Below the pieces are notes generated by a model, which was not told the DNA's origin, did no database searches, and saw only the letters and a list, made by a program, of their open reading frames with translations. Made by a program: the position numbers and the translations under genes. A DNA stretch of 64,000 nucleotides, taken from positions 930,001-994,000 of the forward strand of contig CAVSPR010000004.1 of assembly GCA_963729875.1 (NCBI GenBank), in the 5' to 3' direction. Each line of letters opens with the position of its first letter. Position 1 is the stretch's first letter. Positions 40,203-49,555 of the stretch are shown one piece after another. The stretch is from DATBSL01 sp963729875 (GTDB lineage Bacteria; Acidobacteriota; Vicinamibacteria; Fen-336).

Positions 40203-41996
40203 ATGAGCAACGACCTCGTCATCGGCATGGCCGGATCCGGGGGAGACGGCATCGTCTCCGCCGGCGACGCAATGATCACCGCCGCCGCCCTGGAGGGGTA
40301 CCACGCGGTCCTCACCAAGAGCTTCGGCCCGCAGATCCGGGGTGGCGAGTCTTCCTGCCGGGTCCGGCTCTCGATCCGCCCCGTCCTGAGCTCCGGCGGG
40401 ACCCTGGACGTGGCCGTGGCCCTCAACTGGGAGGACTTCCTCAAGTTCGGGGCGGAGCTGCCGGTCGGGGGCCGCACGACCGTCATCTACGAGAGCGCGA
40501 CCAACGTGCCGGCGGACCGGCTGCCGCTGCCCGGGGTCACGCCCTGGGAGGCCATCGCCGTCCCGATCGCGGCGATGGCGAAGACGCACGCGGGGACGGA
40601 GAAGGCGAAGAACTCCGTGGTCCTCGGGCTCCTCGCCGGCTGGCTCGGCGTCGGCCGCGACTCCCTCCTCGCCGGGATCCGCCGGAAGTTCGGCAAGAAG
40701 GGCGCCGAGGTCGTGCAGGGCAACGAGAACGCGTTCGCGGCCGGCGTGCAGTACGCGGAGCAGCACCCCCTGCGCGAGCCGCGAACCCTCGAGGCCGCGG
40801 CCGCGGCGATGACGGAGGGCAAGCTGGTCGTGGACGGCAACGACATGTGCGCGGCCGCCGCCCTCTTCGCCGGTTGCGAGTTCTTCGGCGGCTACCCGAT
40901 CACACCCTCCTCCGAGATCATGCAGTTCTTCGGCCGCGAGGTCTGGAAGTACGGCGGCGCGATGATCCAGTGCGAGGACGAGATCGCCGGGATCGGGGCC
41001 GTGGTGGGAGCGTCCTTCGCGGGCAAGAAGGCCATGACCGCGACCTCGGGCCCCGGCATGTCGCTCAAGACCGAGATGCTCGGCCTCGCCACGATCGCCG
41101 AGCTGCCCCTCGTCTGCGTCAACGTGCAGCGGGGCGGGCCATCGACCGGCATCCCCACGAAGAGCGAGCAGTCCGACCTCTTCCAGGCGTGCTTCTCGGC
41201 CCACGGCGACGTCGTGCGGCCCGTCCTGGCGCCGATCTCGGTGGCCGACACGTTCGCGATGACGGTCGAGGCCTTCAACGTCGCCGAGCACTACCAGACG
41301 CCGGTGATCATCCTCTCCGACCAGGAGATCGCCCAGCGCAAGGAGACGGTCGACCCGATCGACGCGAAGGCGTTCACGATCGTCGACCGCCGCCGGCCCA
41401 CGGGGGCGGAGCTCGAGAGGTACGAGCGCTTCAAGGCCACCGACTCGGGCATCAGCCCGATCAGCCACCCGGGGATGCCGGGGGGCAACTACCTGGCCTC
41501 GGGGATCGAGCACAACGAGAGAGGGGCCCCGACCGCGAGCGGCGAGGTCCACGCGCGGATGAACGACAAGCGGATCCACAAGCTGGACCCGCTGAAGCGC
41601 CGAAAGGACCTCTTCGTGATCGAGGGCGACGCCCACGCGCCGCTGGCGCTCGTCTCGTGGGGGAGCGTCGCGGGCACCACCCGCGAGGCGCTGGAGATCG
41701 CGCGCCGCGAGGGCATCCAGGCCAAGCTCCTCGTGCCGAAGCTCCTCTTCCCGGTGGCCGAGGAGATCTACGCGGACTTCTTCCGGAGCGTCCAGGCGGG
41801 GCTCGTGGTGGAGCAGTCGCACCAGGGGCAGCTCTACCGCATTCTTCGGATGTACGTGAACGTGCCGGCGGGGATGCAGCCCCTGGCGCGCAGCGGCTCG
41901 AACCCGATCCTTCCCATGTCGATCGTGGAGCGGCTGCGCAAGATCGTCCTCGGCCTCCAGCGGCAGCGGGTGGCCGAGGTGGAGCCGGCGGGCTAG
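40203..41996 (+). CDS. korA: 2-oxoacid:ferredoxin oxidoreductase, fused gamma-alpha subunit (KorA)
   Basis: A 597-residue subunit with the gamma domain (about residues 1-190, MAGSGGDGIVSAGDAMITAA, SFGPQIRGGESSCRVRLS) fused in front of the alpha pyrimidine-binding domain (about 210-440; GCEFFGGYPITPSSEIMQFF, GASFAGKKAMTATSGPGMS, VNVQRGGPSTGIPTKSEQSD). A C-terminal transketolase-like domain follows (about 490-597). This architecture is typical of 2-oxoglutarate:ferredoxin oxidoreductase, which makes succinyl-CoA (or fixes CO2 in the reverse direction). korB lies 25 bp downstream. ATG 40203 gives MSNDLVIGMAGSGGDG. Branched-chain 2-oxoacid specificity cannot be excluded. Confidence 0.93.
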   Translation: MSNDLVIGMAGSGGDGIVSAGDAMITAAALEGYHAVLTKSFGPQIRGGESSCRVRLSIRPVLSSGGTLDVAVALNWEDFLKFGAELPVGGRTTVIYESATNVPADRLPLPGVTPWEAIAVPIAAMAKTHAGTEKAKNSVVLGLLAGWLGVGRDSLLAGIRRKFGKKGAEVVQGNENAFAAGVQYAEQHPLREPRTLEAAAAAMTEGKLVVDGNDMCAAAALFAGCEFFGGYPITPSSEIMQFFGREVWKYGGAMIQCEDEIAGIGAVVGASFAGKKAMTATSGPGMSLKTEMLGLATIAELPLVCVNVQRGGPSTGIPTKSEQSDLFQACFSAHGDVVRPVLAPISVADTFAMTVEAFNVAEHYQTPVIILSDQEIAQRKETVDPIDAKAFTIVDRRRPTGAELERYERFKATDSGISPISHPGMPGGNYLASGIEHNERGAPTASGEVHARMNDKRIHKLDPLKRRKDLFVIEGDAHAPLALVSWGSVAGTTREALEIARREGIQAKLLVPKLLFPVAEEIYADFFRSVQAGLVVEQSHQGQLYRILRMYVNVPAGMQPLARSGSNPILPMSIVERLRKIVLGLQRQRVAEVEPAG

Positions 41997-42021
41997 CGGG
42001 GCCGCGGGGAGACAAAGGAAC

Positions 42022-42909
42022 ATGACCACCGCCACGCGCCCTGTCGAGCCGTACCAGGCGAAGGACTACAAGAGTGACCTCAAGCCCATCTGGTGCCCGG
42101 CCTGCGGCGACTACGGGGTCGTCCAGGCGATCTACCGGGCCCTGGCCAACGTGGGGCGGCCGCCCCACGAGATCGCGTTCATCTCGGGCATCGGCTGCTC
42201 GAGCCGCATCCCGGGCTACACCACGGCCTACGGCTTCAACAGCGTGCACGGGCGGGCGCTCCCCATCGCCCAGGGGATCAAGCTCGCCAACCCGGGCCTG
42301 CTCGTCCTCGTGGCCGGGGGCGACGGCGACGGCTTCTCGATCGGCGGCGGCCACGTGGCCCACGCGGTCAGGCGCAACATGGACCTCACCTACATCGTGA
42401 TGGACAACCAGATCTACGGCCTCACCAAGGGCCAGCTGTCGCCGACGTCGCCGCGCGGCCTCAAGACCGCGTCCTCGACCTGGGGCAGCCTCGAGGCCCC
42501 GGTGAACCCGCTCCTCTACGTCCTCGGGTACGGCGCGAGCTTCGTGGCCCAGGGCACCCCGGCGGACATGCAGGCCCTCGCCTCGGTGATCGAGGAGGGC
42601 ATCCGCTACCCGGGCTTCGCGTTCGTCAACATCCAGTCGCCCTGCGTGACCTACGGCCAGGAGGAGCAGCAGCTCAAGGCCCACAAGACGGCGATGCAGT
42701 CCCTGGCCAGCGTCGGCCACGACCCGGCCGACCGCCTGAAGGCCATGGCCCTCGCCTCCGAGTACGGCCACAAGCTCTACACCGGCGTCTTCTACCGCAA
42801 CCCGGACCCGCCCCCGACCTACGAGGCGGAGGCCCGGAGGCGGCAGGAGGAGACGAAGGCCCAGGCCCGCCCGAAGGACCGCATCTTCGAGATGTTCCGG
42901 CCGCAGTAG
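42022..42909 (+). CDS. korB: 2-oxoacid:ferredoxin oxidoreductase beta subunit (KorB)
   Basis: A 295-residue TPP-binding subunit. DLKPIWCPACGDYGVVQAIY carries the CxxC and, with GIGCSSRIPGY, the cysteines expected to hold a [4Fe-4S] cluster. The Mg-TPP motif is VAGGGDGDGFSIGGGHVAHA, ending in MDNQIYGLTKGQLSPTS. It follows korA by 25 bp with GGAGACAAAGGAAC as ribosome-binding region. With KorA it decarboxylates a 2-oxoacid (probably 2-oxoglutarate) and reduces ferredoxin. A carbamate kinase-like gene follows 11 bp downstream, an unusual partner. Confidence 0.94.
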   Translation: MTTATRPVEPYQAKDYKSDLKPIWCPACGDYGVVQAIYRALANVGRPPHEIAFISGIGCSSRIPGYTTAYGFNSVHGRALPIAQGIKLANPGLLVLVAGGDGDGFSIGGGHVAHAVRRNMDLTYIVMDNQIYGLTKGQLSPTSPRGLKTASSTWGSLEAPVNPLLYVLGYGASFVAQGTPADMQALASVIEEGIRYPGFAFVNIQSPCVTYGQEEQQLKAHKTAMQSLASVGHDPADRLKAMALASEYGHKLYTGVFYRNPDPPPTYEAEARRRQEETKAQARPKDRIFEMFRPQ

Positions 42910-42920
42910 GCGCTTCGCGC

Positions 42921-43877
42921 ATGATCGACCCGCACCCGATCGTCCTCGTGGCCATGGGTGGCCACGCGTTCATGCAGAAGGGCGAGAGGGGCACGATCGA
43001 GGACCACGAGAGGAACGCGGCCCAGATCGCGGCCCTCCTCATGACGCTCGTCGAGCGCAACTACTACATCTGCGTGACCCACGGCAACGGCCCGCAGGTG
43101 GGGAACCTGCTGCTCCAGCAGGAGCACGCGCGGGACGAGGTGCCCTCGCTGCCCCTCGACGTGCTCGTGGCCATGACCGAGGGCAGCCTCGGCTACATCC
43201 TCCAGCAGGGGCTGCTCAACGAGCTGCGCAAGCGCCAGGCGAAGCGCTACGTGGTCACCGTGGTGACGCAGGTCGTGGTGGACGAGAACGACCCCGCCTT
43301 CCAGGCGCCGAGCAAGCCGATCGGGCCGTTCCTGTCGCGGGAGGAGGCCGAGAGGCGGCGCGACCAGCTGGGCTGGAAGATCAAGGAGGACGCGGGGCGG
43401 GGCTGGCGCCGGCTCGTGCCCTCGCCGGTGCCGCTGCGGGTCATCCAGCGCCACATGATCCGCGACGCGGTCCGGCAGGGCCACATCGTGGTCGCCTGCG
43501 GCGGGGGAGGCATCCCCGTGAAGCGCCAGGCCGACGGGCAGTTCGCCGGCCTCGAGGCGGTGATCGACAAGGACCTGACCTCGAGCGTCCTCGCCACGGA
43601 CGTGGGGGCAGCGCTCCTGGTGATCCTGACCGCGGTGCCGCAGGTCTACGTGAAGTACGGCACCCCCGAGCAGCGTGCGCTCGGGGCGGTGACCCTCGAG
43701 GAGATCGAGAGCCTCCAGGCGGAAGGCCACTTCCCGTCCGGCAGCATGGGGCCGAAGATCGAGGCGGTGATCCGCTTCCTCCGGGCGGGCGGCCGCCGCG
43801 CCCTCATCACCAACCCCGAGAGCCTGCCCCAGGCCATCGAGGGCCGGGCCGGCACGCACTTCGTGGGCGGGATCTAG
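42921..43877 (+). CDS. Carbamate kinase-like protein with altered GGNAL motif
   Basis: A 318-residue amino-acid-kinase-fold protein most similar to carbamate kinase (ArcC), which transfers phosphate between carbamoyl phosphate and ADP. Seen: THGNGPQVGNLLLQQEHAR, PSKPIGPFLS, VIDKDLTSSVLATDVGA (conserved Lys-Asp pair), GSMGPKIEAVIRFL and ALITNPESLPQAIEG. The usual N-terminal GGNAL is GGHAF here, replacing the Asn that contacts the phosphoryl group in known carbamate kinases. Length and other motifs are normal. No ornithine transcarbamoylase or arginine deiminase gene is near; it lies in the korA-korB operon, 11 bp after korB. Confidence 0.85.
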   Translation: MIDPHPIVLVAMGGHAFMQKGERGTIEDHERNAAQIAALLMTLVERNYYICVTHGNGPQVGNLLLQQEHARDEVPSLPLDVLVAMTEGSLGYILQQGLLNELRKRQAKRYVVTVVTQVVVDENDPAFQAPSKPIGPFLSREEAERRRDQLGWKIKEDAGRGWRRLVPSPVPLRVIQRHMIRDAVRQGHIVVACGGGGIPVKRQADGQFAGLEAVIDKDLTSSVLATDVGAALLVILTAVPQVYVKYGTPEQRALGAVTLEEIESLQAEGHFPSGSMGPKIEAVIRFLRAGGRRALITNPESLPQAIEGRAGTHFVGGI

Positions 43878-43886
43878 GAGGCCTCG

Positions 43887-44876
43887 ATGGCGGAACGCGT
43901 CCTGCGCTGGGGTCTCCTCGGCACGGCCCGCATCAACCGGGTGCTCATCCCCCCGCTGCGGGTGTCCGCCGGGAACCGGCTGCTGGCCGTGGCCAGCCGC
44001 GATCTCGCGCGGGCCGAGGCCTACGCGAGGGAGTGGGGGATCGAGCGCGCCCACGGCTCATACGAGGCCCTCCTCGCCGACCCGGAGATCGACGCCGTCT
44101 ACGTCCCCCTGCCGAACCACCTCCACGCCGAGTGGACGATCCGCGCCGCCCGCGCCGGCAAGCACGTGCTGTGCGAGAAGCCGCTCGCGCTCACCGTGGC
44201 CGAGGTGGACGCGATGGAGGCGGCCGCCCGCGAGGCCGGGGTGGTGCTGGCCGAGGCCTTCATGTACCGCCACCACCCTCAGACGCTGAAGGTCAAGGAG
44301 CTGCTGGAGGCGGGGGCGATCGGGGCGGTCCGCTTCGTCAGGGGGACCTTCAGCTTCCCCCTGACCCGCGAGAACGACGTGCGCCTGCGGCCGGAGTGGG
44401 GCGGCGGGTGCCTGTGGGACGTGGGGTGCTACCCGCTGAGCTTCACGCGCTTCCTGCTGGGCGCGGAGCCGGTCGAGGTGTTCGGCTCGCAGGTGCTCGG
44501 CCCGAGCGGGATCGACGAGACGTTCGCCGGCCAGCTCGTGTTCCCGGGCGGCATCCCGGCGCAGCTCGACGCCGGCTTCCGCAGCCCCGTTCGGGCCGAG
44601 CTGGAGATCGCGGGCACCGAGGGCACGATCCGGGTGCGCCACCCGTGGAGGCCGGACCCCGGCCAGCCGGTCCTTCTCACCCGGGGCGAGACCACGGAGA
44701 CGGAGACGGTGGCGGTGGGCGAGGCGGACCGCTACCTCCTCGAGATCGAGGACCTGGAGCAGGCCGTGCGGACCGGCCGGCCGCCGCGCGTGAGTCTCGA
44801 GGAGAGCCGCGGCAACGTCGCCACGATCGTGGCCCTCCTCGAGTCGGCCCGCTCCGGCCATCCGGTCAGGCTGTAG
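43887..44876 (+). CDS. Gfo/Idh/MocA family oxidoreductase
   Basis: A 329-residue NAD(P)-dependent sugar-type dehydrogenase. The N-terminal Rossmann domain (about 1-120) has RWGLLGTARINRVLIPPL, in which the usual G-x-G-x-x-G is GTARIN, and VLCEKPLALTVAEVDAM with the EKP motif. The C-terminal domain (about 125-329) carries GAIGAVRFVRGTFSFPL, GGGCLWDVGCYPLSFTRFLL and the conserved D/H region of the substrate site. GAGGCCTCG precedes ATG 43887, 9 bp after the kinase gene, so it is the fourth gene of the korAB operon. The substrate is not identifiable. Confidence 0.9.
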   Translation: MAERVLRWGLLGTARINRVLIPPLRVSAGNRLLAVASRDLARAEAYAREWGIERAHGSYEALLADPEIDAVYVPLPNHLHAEWTIRAARAGKHVLCEKPLALTVAEVDAMEAAAREAGVVLAEAFMYRHHPQTLKVKELLEAGAIGAVRFVRGTFSFPLTRENDVRLRPEWGGGCLWDVGCYPLSFTRFLLGAEPVEVFGSQVLGPSGIDETFAGQLVFPGGIPAQLDAGFRSPVRAELEIAGTEGTIRVRHPWRPDPGQPVLLTRGETTETETVAVGEADRYLLEIEDLEQAVRTGRPPRVSLEESRGNVATIVALLESARSGHPVRL

Positions 44877-44902
44877 CCACTGGCCGTGACGGGCGGGCGG
44901 GG

Positions 44903-45175
44903 TGCGCACTCCGCTCGCTCCCCGTTCGCGCCTCGCAGGCGAACGACAGCCGGGCGCTCGCTCATCGTCGCGCCGCACGGCCAGCGAGGGGCGGCGCTCC
45001 TCAGTCGCTCGCTCCGGCGACCCCGCCCGCCTGGCCACGCTAAAGCCGTCAGCCGTAACCGAGGCCGAGGCCCGTCACTCGCTTGCCTCCCGCTCGCGCC
45101 TCATCGGCCAACGGAATTTCGAGGCGCTCACTGATCGTCGCGGCGCACGCGCCACAGACGGGCGCCGCTCTTCAG
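44903..45175. repeat. Intergenic region with two imperfect copies of a ~100-bp repeat
   Basis: The only intergenic region near 300 bp (44877-45171) holds no convincing gene. It contains two similar tracts, 44903-45004 and 45073-45175. The best-conserved core is 26 bp (44953-44978 and 45123-45148) with three mismatches, followed in both by a G/C-rich stretch and CGCTC(C/T)TCAG. CGCTCGCT-like octamers recur several times between and around the copies. The second copy runs into the 3' end of the aldo/keto reductase gene. This may be a dispersed genomic repeat, a tandem duplication or a structured RNA region. Confidence 0.5.
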
Positions 45176-46047
45176 CCGCGGACGCTGGCCTTCGGGATGC
45201 GGACGAGCAGGTCCTCGAGCTGCTGGCGGCTCTCGGCCCCGATCGTGAAGCAGTCGAGGACGGGGGAGGCGAGGGCGTACTGGAGGGCGTCGTCGATCCG
45301 GTCGCGGAGGCGGCCGGCCCCCAGGATCTTCATCCCGATGACGCCCTTGCCCTTCCGCTTCATCTCGGAGAGGACCGGCAGGACCTCGGCGACGGGGCCG
45401 TCCATGCTCGCCCCCGCGGGGTTGAGGCGGGCGAGGTCCACGTCCACCCAGTCGCTGGCGGCGGCCGCCTTCAGGGCGCCGAGGTCGTGGCAGGAGACGC
45501 CGTGGGCCCGGACGATGCCCTTCGCCTTGGCCTCGGCGAGGACGGCCATCGCGCCCTCCCGCTCCTTCGGCCAGTCGGCCGACAGCATGCAGTGCAGGAG
45601 CACGATGTCGATCCGGTCCGTGCCGATCTCCCGGCGGAACCGGTCGAGGTCGGCCTTCATCTCGGCCTCCGTGCGGGCGTGGGTCTTGGTCATGATGGTG
45701 ACCCGGTCGCGTGGCACGGTCGAGAGCGCTCGCTTCGCGTGCGGGTGGGTGCCGTACTGGTCGGCGAGGTCCCAGACGGTGACGCCCTGGTCGACCCCGG
45801 CACGGAGGAGATCCGCCAGGCCGTCGAGGCCGAGGCCGCGGGTCTGGTTCGAGGCCTGGTTGATCCCGTTCGTGCCGGTGCCCTGGAAGAGGCGGGACAC
45901 CCGGATGCCGGTCCGGCCGAGGGTCACGACGTCCTGGGCGGTCTTCTCCGTCGCCCTGGCGTAGAGGTGGCGGGGGAAGGCGCGGGCGCCGAGGACGGCG
46001 GCGCCGCCGGCGATCGAGCTGCGGCGGAGGAAATCACGACGGTTCAT
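45172..46047 (-). CDS. Tat-exported aldo/keto reductase family protein
   Basis: A 291-residue aldo/keto reductase. It has a clear twin-arginine signal (MNRRDFLRRSSIAGGAAVLG). The barrel shows DVVTLGRTGIRVSRLFQGTG, VTVWDLADQYGTHPHAKRAL with the catalytic Asp and Tyr, VTIMTKTHARTEAEMKADLD with the Lys, and DRIDIVLLHCMLSADWP with His-Cys in place of the common His. Members of this Tat-exported class are widespread but unassigned. ATG 46047 overlaps the OPT transporter stop by 4 nt, so it belongs to the same message. An export substrate linked to peptides is possible but unproven. Confidence 0.9.
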   Translation of the reverse strand: MNRRDFLRRSSIAGGAAVLGARAFPRHLYARATEKTAQDVVTLGRTGIRVSRLFQGTGTNGINQASNQTRGLGLDGLADLLRAGVDQGVTVWDLADQYGTHPHAKRALSTVPRDRVTIMTKTHARTEAEMKADLDRFRREIGTDRIDIVLLHCMLSADWPKEREGAMAVLAEAKAKGIVRAHGVSCHDLGALKAAAASDWVDVDLARLNPAGASMDGPVAEVLPVLSEMKRKGKGVIGMKILGAGRLRDRIDDALQYALASPVLDCFTIGAESRQQLEDLLVRIPKASVRG

Positions 46048-48147
46048 CGAGAACCTCCCGGGACGGGGGACGCAGGGTCGTCGGCCTGCCGGCGGCAGTG
46101 CCAGTAGACGCCGAGGCCCAGTGCGAGGAAGACGGCGAAGCCGGTCCAGTTGCCCCAGGCGGCGATCCAGGCGCCGGGCCCGGGCAGCCGGGTCAGGTCG
46201 GGGACGAGGGCGGTGCCGGTCGAGTCCTCGACGAAGCGGAGGAGAGCCGCGAGCACGCCCACGAGCGCTCCCCCCGCGATGAAGCCGGAGGCGACGAGCG
46301 TTCCCTCCTCGTGCCGTGCCGCCGCGACGGCCTCGTCCTTCGACGAGCGGCGCAGGAGCCAGGCCACCGCGGCGCCGAGGACCAGGGGAGAGTTGAGCTC
46401 CATGGGCAGGTACATCCCGAGGGCGAACGCGAGCCCCGAGACGCCGCACATCTCCGTGGCCACCGCGAAGACGCCGCCCGTGCCGTAGAGGAACCAGGGC
46501 GCGCCGCCGTCGCCCATCACGCCCCGCAGCACGGCGGCCATCGCATTCGGCTGCGGCGCCGGCAGTGGGTTCGGGTGAGCCGGCCGAGGGCGAGAAGCCG
46601 TAGACCCGGGCCATCAGGAGGATCACCGCGGTCGTGGCGGCGGAGGCGAGCACCGCCCCGGCCAGGTTGGCGAGCTCGACCCGCCGCGGGGTCGCCCCCA
46701 GCCAGTAGGCGATCTTGTACTGGGTCACGAGCGACCCCGACATCGACAGCGCGGTGCAGACGACCCCCCCGATGAGCAGCACCTGGAGCATCCCGCTCTC
46801 GCCCCGCAGGCCGAGGGCGGACAGGGCGACCGCGGTCACGATGAGCGTGGTGAGGGTCATGCCCGAGATCGGGGTGATCGAGATCATGGCGATCGCCCAG
46901 GCGGAGACGGCGGCGAAGAGGAAGGCGATCACGAGGGCGAGGGCGGTCGAGGCCGCGGCGAGCGAGGTCGCGGAGGGCTCCCCGGCGAGGACGGAGAAGC
47001 GGAAGTACACGAAGACGGCGAGGCCGGTCAGCGCGATGCCGAAGAGCACGACCGACATCGGCAGCCCCTGGTCGGTCCGCTCGCCCGCCGCTCCTCCCGT
47101 CCGGCCCCGGACGAGCCGGGCGAGCTCGCCCACGGCCTGCCGCGTCGCCTCGAGGATCACCGGCGACATCTTGAGGATGGAGAGGATCCCGGCCGCGAAG
47201 ATGCCGCCGATGCCGATCGGCCGGACGTAGAGGAAGAAGATCTCCTCCGGGGGCAGGGCGGCGAGGGGCTCCGTGCCCGGGGGGATCGCCGCCGCCACGT
47301 GGGGGGCGAACCACGCGAAGAGGGGCACCAGGACGAAGAACGACACCATCGAGCCGGCCATGATGATCGCGGCGTAGTCGAGGCCCATGATGTAGCCGAG
47401 GCCGAAGACCGCGGCCGAGGTGTTCATGGTGAACACGGCCTTCGTCCGCGCGGTGAAGCCGGACAGCGCCCCGATCGCGGCCGTCGAGAAGTTCTCGGCC
47501 CAGCCCTTCATGGACGGGCCCACGAAGTCGAAGACGGCCGCGAAGAGGGCGGACCAGGTGAGCACGAGCGCGCTGTGGCCGCCGCGCTTGCCGGCCACGA
47601 GGATCTCCGTGGTGGCCCGGGCCTCGGGGTAGGGGAGCCGGCCGTGGAGGTCGCGCACGAAGTAGCGGCGGAAGGGGGCCAGGAGGAAGACCCCGAGGAC
47701 GGCCCCGAGGAGAGGTACGAGGAAGATCTGGAAGAACGACGAGCGGCCCTCGAGGCCCAGGATGTAGACGGCGGGCATGGTGAAGACGGAGCCCCCGGCC
47801 ACGATGCCCGAGGTGGCGCCGATCGCGAGGACGTTCACGTTCTCGAGGAGCGTCGAGGCGCGGCGCGCCAGGACCCGGACGACCAGGGCGGAGAAGCCGA
47901 CGGCGAGGATGGAGATGGGGATCGCCGACTCGATCCCCTGGCCGAGCTTGAGGGCGATGTAGGTGGCGGCGGCCGAGAAGACGACCGCCCAGAAAGCACC
48001 CTGGAGGACCGACCGCAGGGTCGCCTCCGGGACCTGCGCGGAGGGCGCCACGACGGGCTCGTAGCGCTCGCCGGGGGCGAGCGGGCGGAAGGCGTTGTCG
48101 GGGAGGCGCACGTCCGAAGCACCGGCGGGGTCGGGTCGTTCGCTCAT
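46044..48147 (-). CDS. OPT-family oligopeptide/metal-chelate transporter, frameshift near 46566
   Basis: A polytopic inner-membrane transporter of about 700 residues after removing one base. From ATG 48147 the first frame gives GAFWAVVFSAAATYIALKLG, IPISILAVGFSALVVRVLA, NVLAIGATSGIVAGGSVFTM, LPYPEARATTEILVAGKRGG and the middle helices to GFSPSAGSPEP at about 46590. The homology then resumes in the next frame (PNAMAAVLRGVMGDGGAPWF, EMCGVSGLAFALGMYLPMEL) to 46044. One extra base around 46566 (GGCAGTGGGTTC) reconciles them. OPT proteins move oligopeptides or metal chelates with protons; which applies here is unknown. Confidence 0.87.
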
Positions 48148-48284
48148 CCAGGAAGTCCCATCAATCTCCCTCCGCTCGGCAAGCATAAGGGCAAATCCCT
48201 CTCCGATGTTCCCGACCGCGTCCTACCGCGAAGCACTGGCGCCGCGACGGGACAACGGGTCTCGAGAAGCGATACGCTCCCGGC

Positions 48285-49532
48285 GTGACGAGCCCGCCCC
48301 TCCCGGATGGCGCCGGAGCGCACCACGTGCGTCGCGCCGCCCTCGCCTGGGTGCTCGTCCTCGCCGCCGGCTGGGGCCTGCTCGGCGCCCTCGCCTATGG
48401 CTCCCGCGACGCGGACTCGCGCCTGTACGCGACGATCGCGGCACGGATGTCCGTGGCCGCCGCCCCCGGCTGGATCGCCCCCGAGTGCCCTCCCGGCTGG
48501 TACATGGGCAACCTCTTCCGCGAGCACCCCGTGGGGCTCTTCGTGCCGGCCGCGCTGCTCGGGCGCCTCGGCTATCCCGCGGGCCAGGCGGCGTACGCGC
48601 TCAACGCCCTCTACCAGGTCCTGACGATCGTCCTCCTGCAGCGGCTGGCCGTGAGCCTCGTCGCCGGCTTCGAGGCTCGCTACCTGGGGTGGCTGATCCA
48701 GCTCCTGCCGATCGCCTTCACCTTCCGCATCCGCGCCAACCAGGAGCAGGCGGTCGTCCTGTGCCTCGTCGTCGCGCTCCTCGGCGTCGAGCGGTCGCGG
48801 GATAGCGCTCGATGGGCCGCCCTCACCGTCGCGGGACTCGTAGGCGTGCTGCTGGTCAAGGGCGTGCTCGCCGTGCTCGGCCCCGTTCTGTGCGCGTCGT
48901 GGCTTCTCTCGCGCCGCCTGTCGTCGGGGCGTCCGGCGTCCCCGGACCGGGCGGCCTGGGCCGGCCTCGCCGGGGCCGTCGTGGCCATGGCCGGCACGGC
49001 CGTCGCCTACGAGCTGCTCTACCGCCAGGCGACCGGCGAGCCGTTCTGGTCGTTCTACCTGTCGCGGCAGCTCGGCGTGGCCGCCGTGTCGCAAACCGCC
49101 GGGGGCGTCGCGCAGAAGGCCTACAACCTGGTCTGGTACCTCGGCCGCGTCCTGTGGTTCGCGTTCCCCTGGAGCCTGATCCTGCTGGCCGAGGGCTGGC
49201 ACGGCTGGCGGTCGCGAACGCCCGTCGCCGGGCCTCGGGACGCCGGGGCTCGGGCCGGGGCGCTCTTCGCCGCGGTCGCGGTCCTGCTCTACGTCGGCCT
49301 CTTCAGCCTGTCGGACCGCCGCGCCGACCGCTACATCTTCCCCGTGTACTACGCCGTGGGCGCGGCGGGAGCGGTGGCGGCGCTGCGGTCCCTGCCCCGC
49401 TTGCGCCGCTTTGCCGAGCGACTCGACCGGCCGTGGGTCCCGGCGGTGGCGTGGTTCCTGTTGTTCGTCCTGCACGCGTTCGCCGGCCGCGTCGGCGTGC
49501 CGACCGTGAAGTTCTGGCCGCCGGACTCATAG
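48285..49532 (+). CDS. Dolichyl-phosphate-mannose mannosyltransferase-like membrane protein
   Basis: A 415-residue integral membrane protein with around ten hydrophobic segments. The pattern of an early exported loop with an acidic pair (GSRDADSRLYATIAARMS), then REHPVGLFVPAALLGRLGYP and multiple helices resembles PMT/ArnT-type (GT-C fold) glycosyltransferases that use polyprenyl-phosphate sugars. In that family an Asp in the first loop is catalytic, and DAD at about residues 42-44 fits. Further on, SDRRADRYIFPVYYAVGA matches the late conserved Arg/Tyr region. GTG 48285 is the best start. It is a single gene; the glycan acceptor is unknown. Confidence 0.75.
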   Translation: MTSPPLPDGAGAHHVRRAALAWVLVLAAGWGLLGALAYGSRDADSRLYATIAARMSVAAAPGWIAPECPPGWYMGNLFREHPVGLFVPAALLGRLGYPAGQAAYALNALYQVLTIVLLQRLAVSLVAGFEARYLGWLIQLLPIAFTFRIRANQEQAVVLCLVVALLGVERSRDSARWAALTVAGLVGVLLVKGVLAVLGPVLCASWLLSRRLSSGRPASPDRAAWAGLAGAVVAMAGTAVAYELLYRQATGEPFWSFYLSRQLGVAAVSQTAGGVAQKAYNLVWYLGRVLWFAFPWSLILLAEGWHGWRSRTPVAGPRDAGARAGALFAAVAVLLYVGLFSLSDRRADRYIFPVYYAVGAAGAVAALRSLPRLRRFAERLDRPWVPAVAWFLLFVLHAFAGRVGVPTVKFWPPDS

Positions 49533-49555
49533 CGCAGCCGCCCGCCCGTGCGAAC

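Noticed and set aside
44903..45175. CRISPR array
   Set aside because: Only two imperfect copies of about 100 bp, with no regular short repeat or spacer pattern and no cas genes.
44886..46107. Plus-strand open frames across the repeat region and the reductase
   Set aside because: No recognisable protein, antisense to a clear aldo/keto reductase, with Arg-rich composition typical of shadow frames.
45172..48186. OPT transporter and aldo/keto reductase as one 1004-residue fusion
   Set aside because: The apparent fusion arises because a one-base shift near 46566 drops the OPT frame into the reductase frame. The reductase has its own ATG and Tat signal, and the OPT C-terminus continues in another frame.
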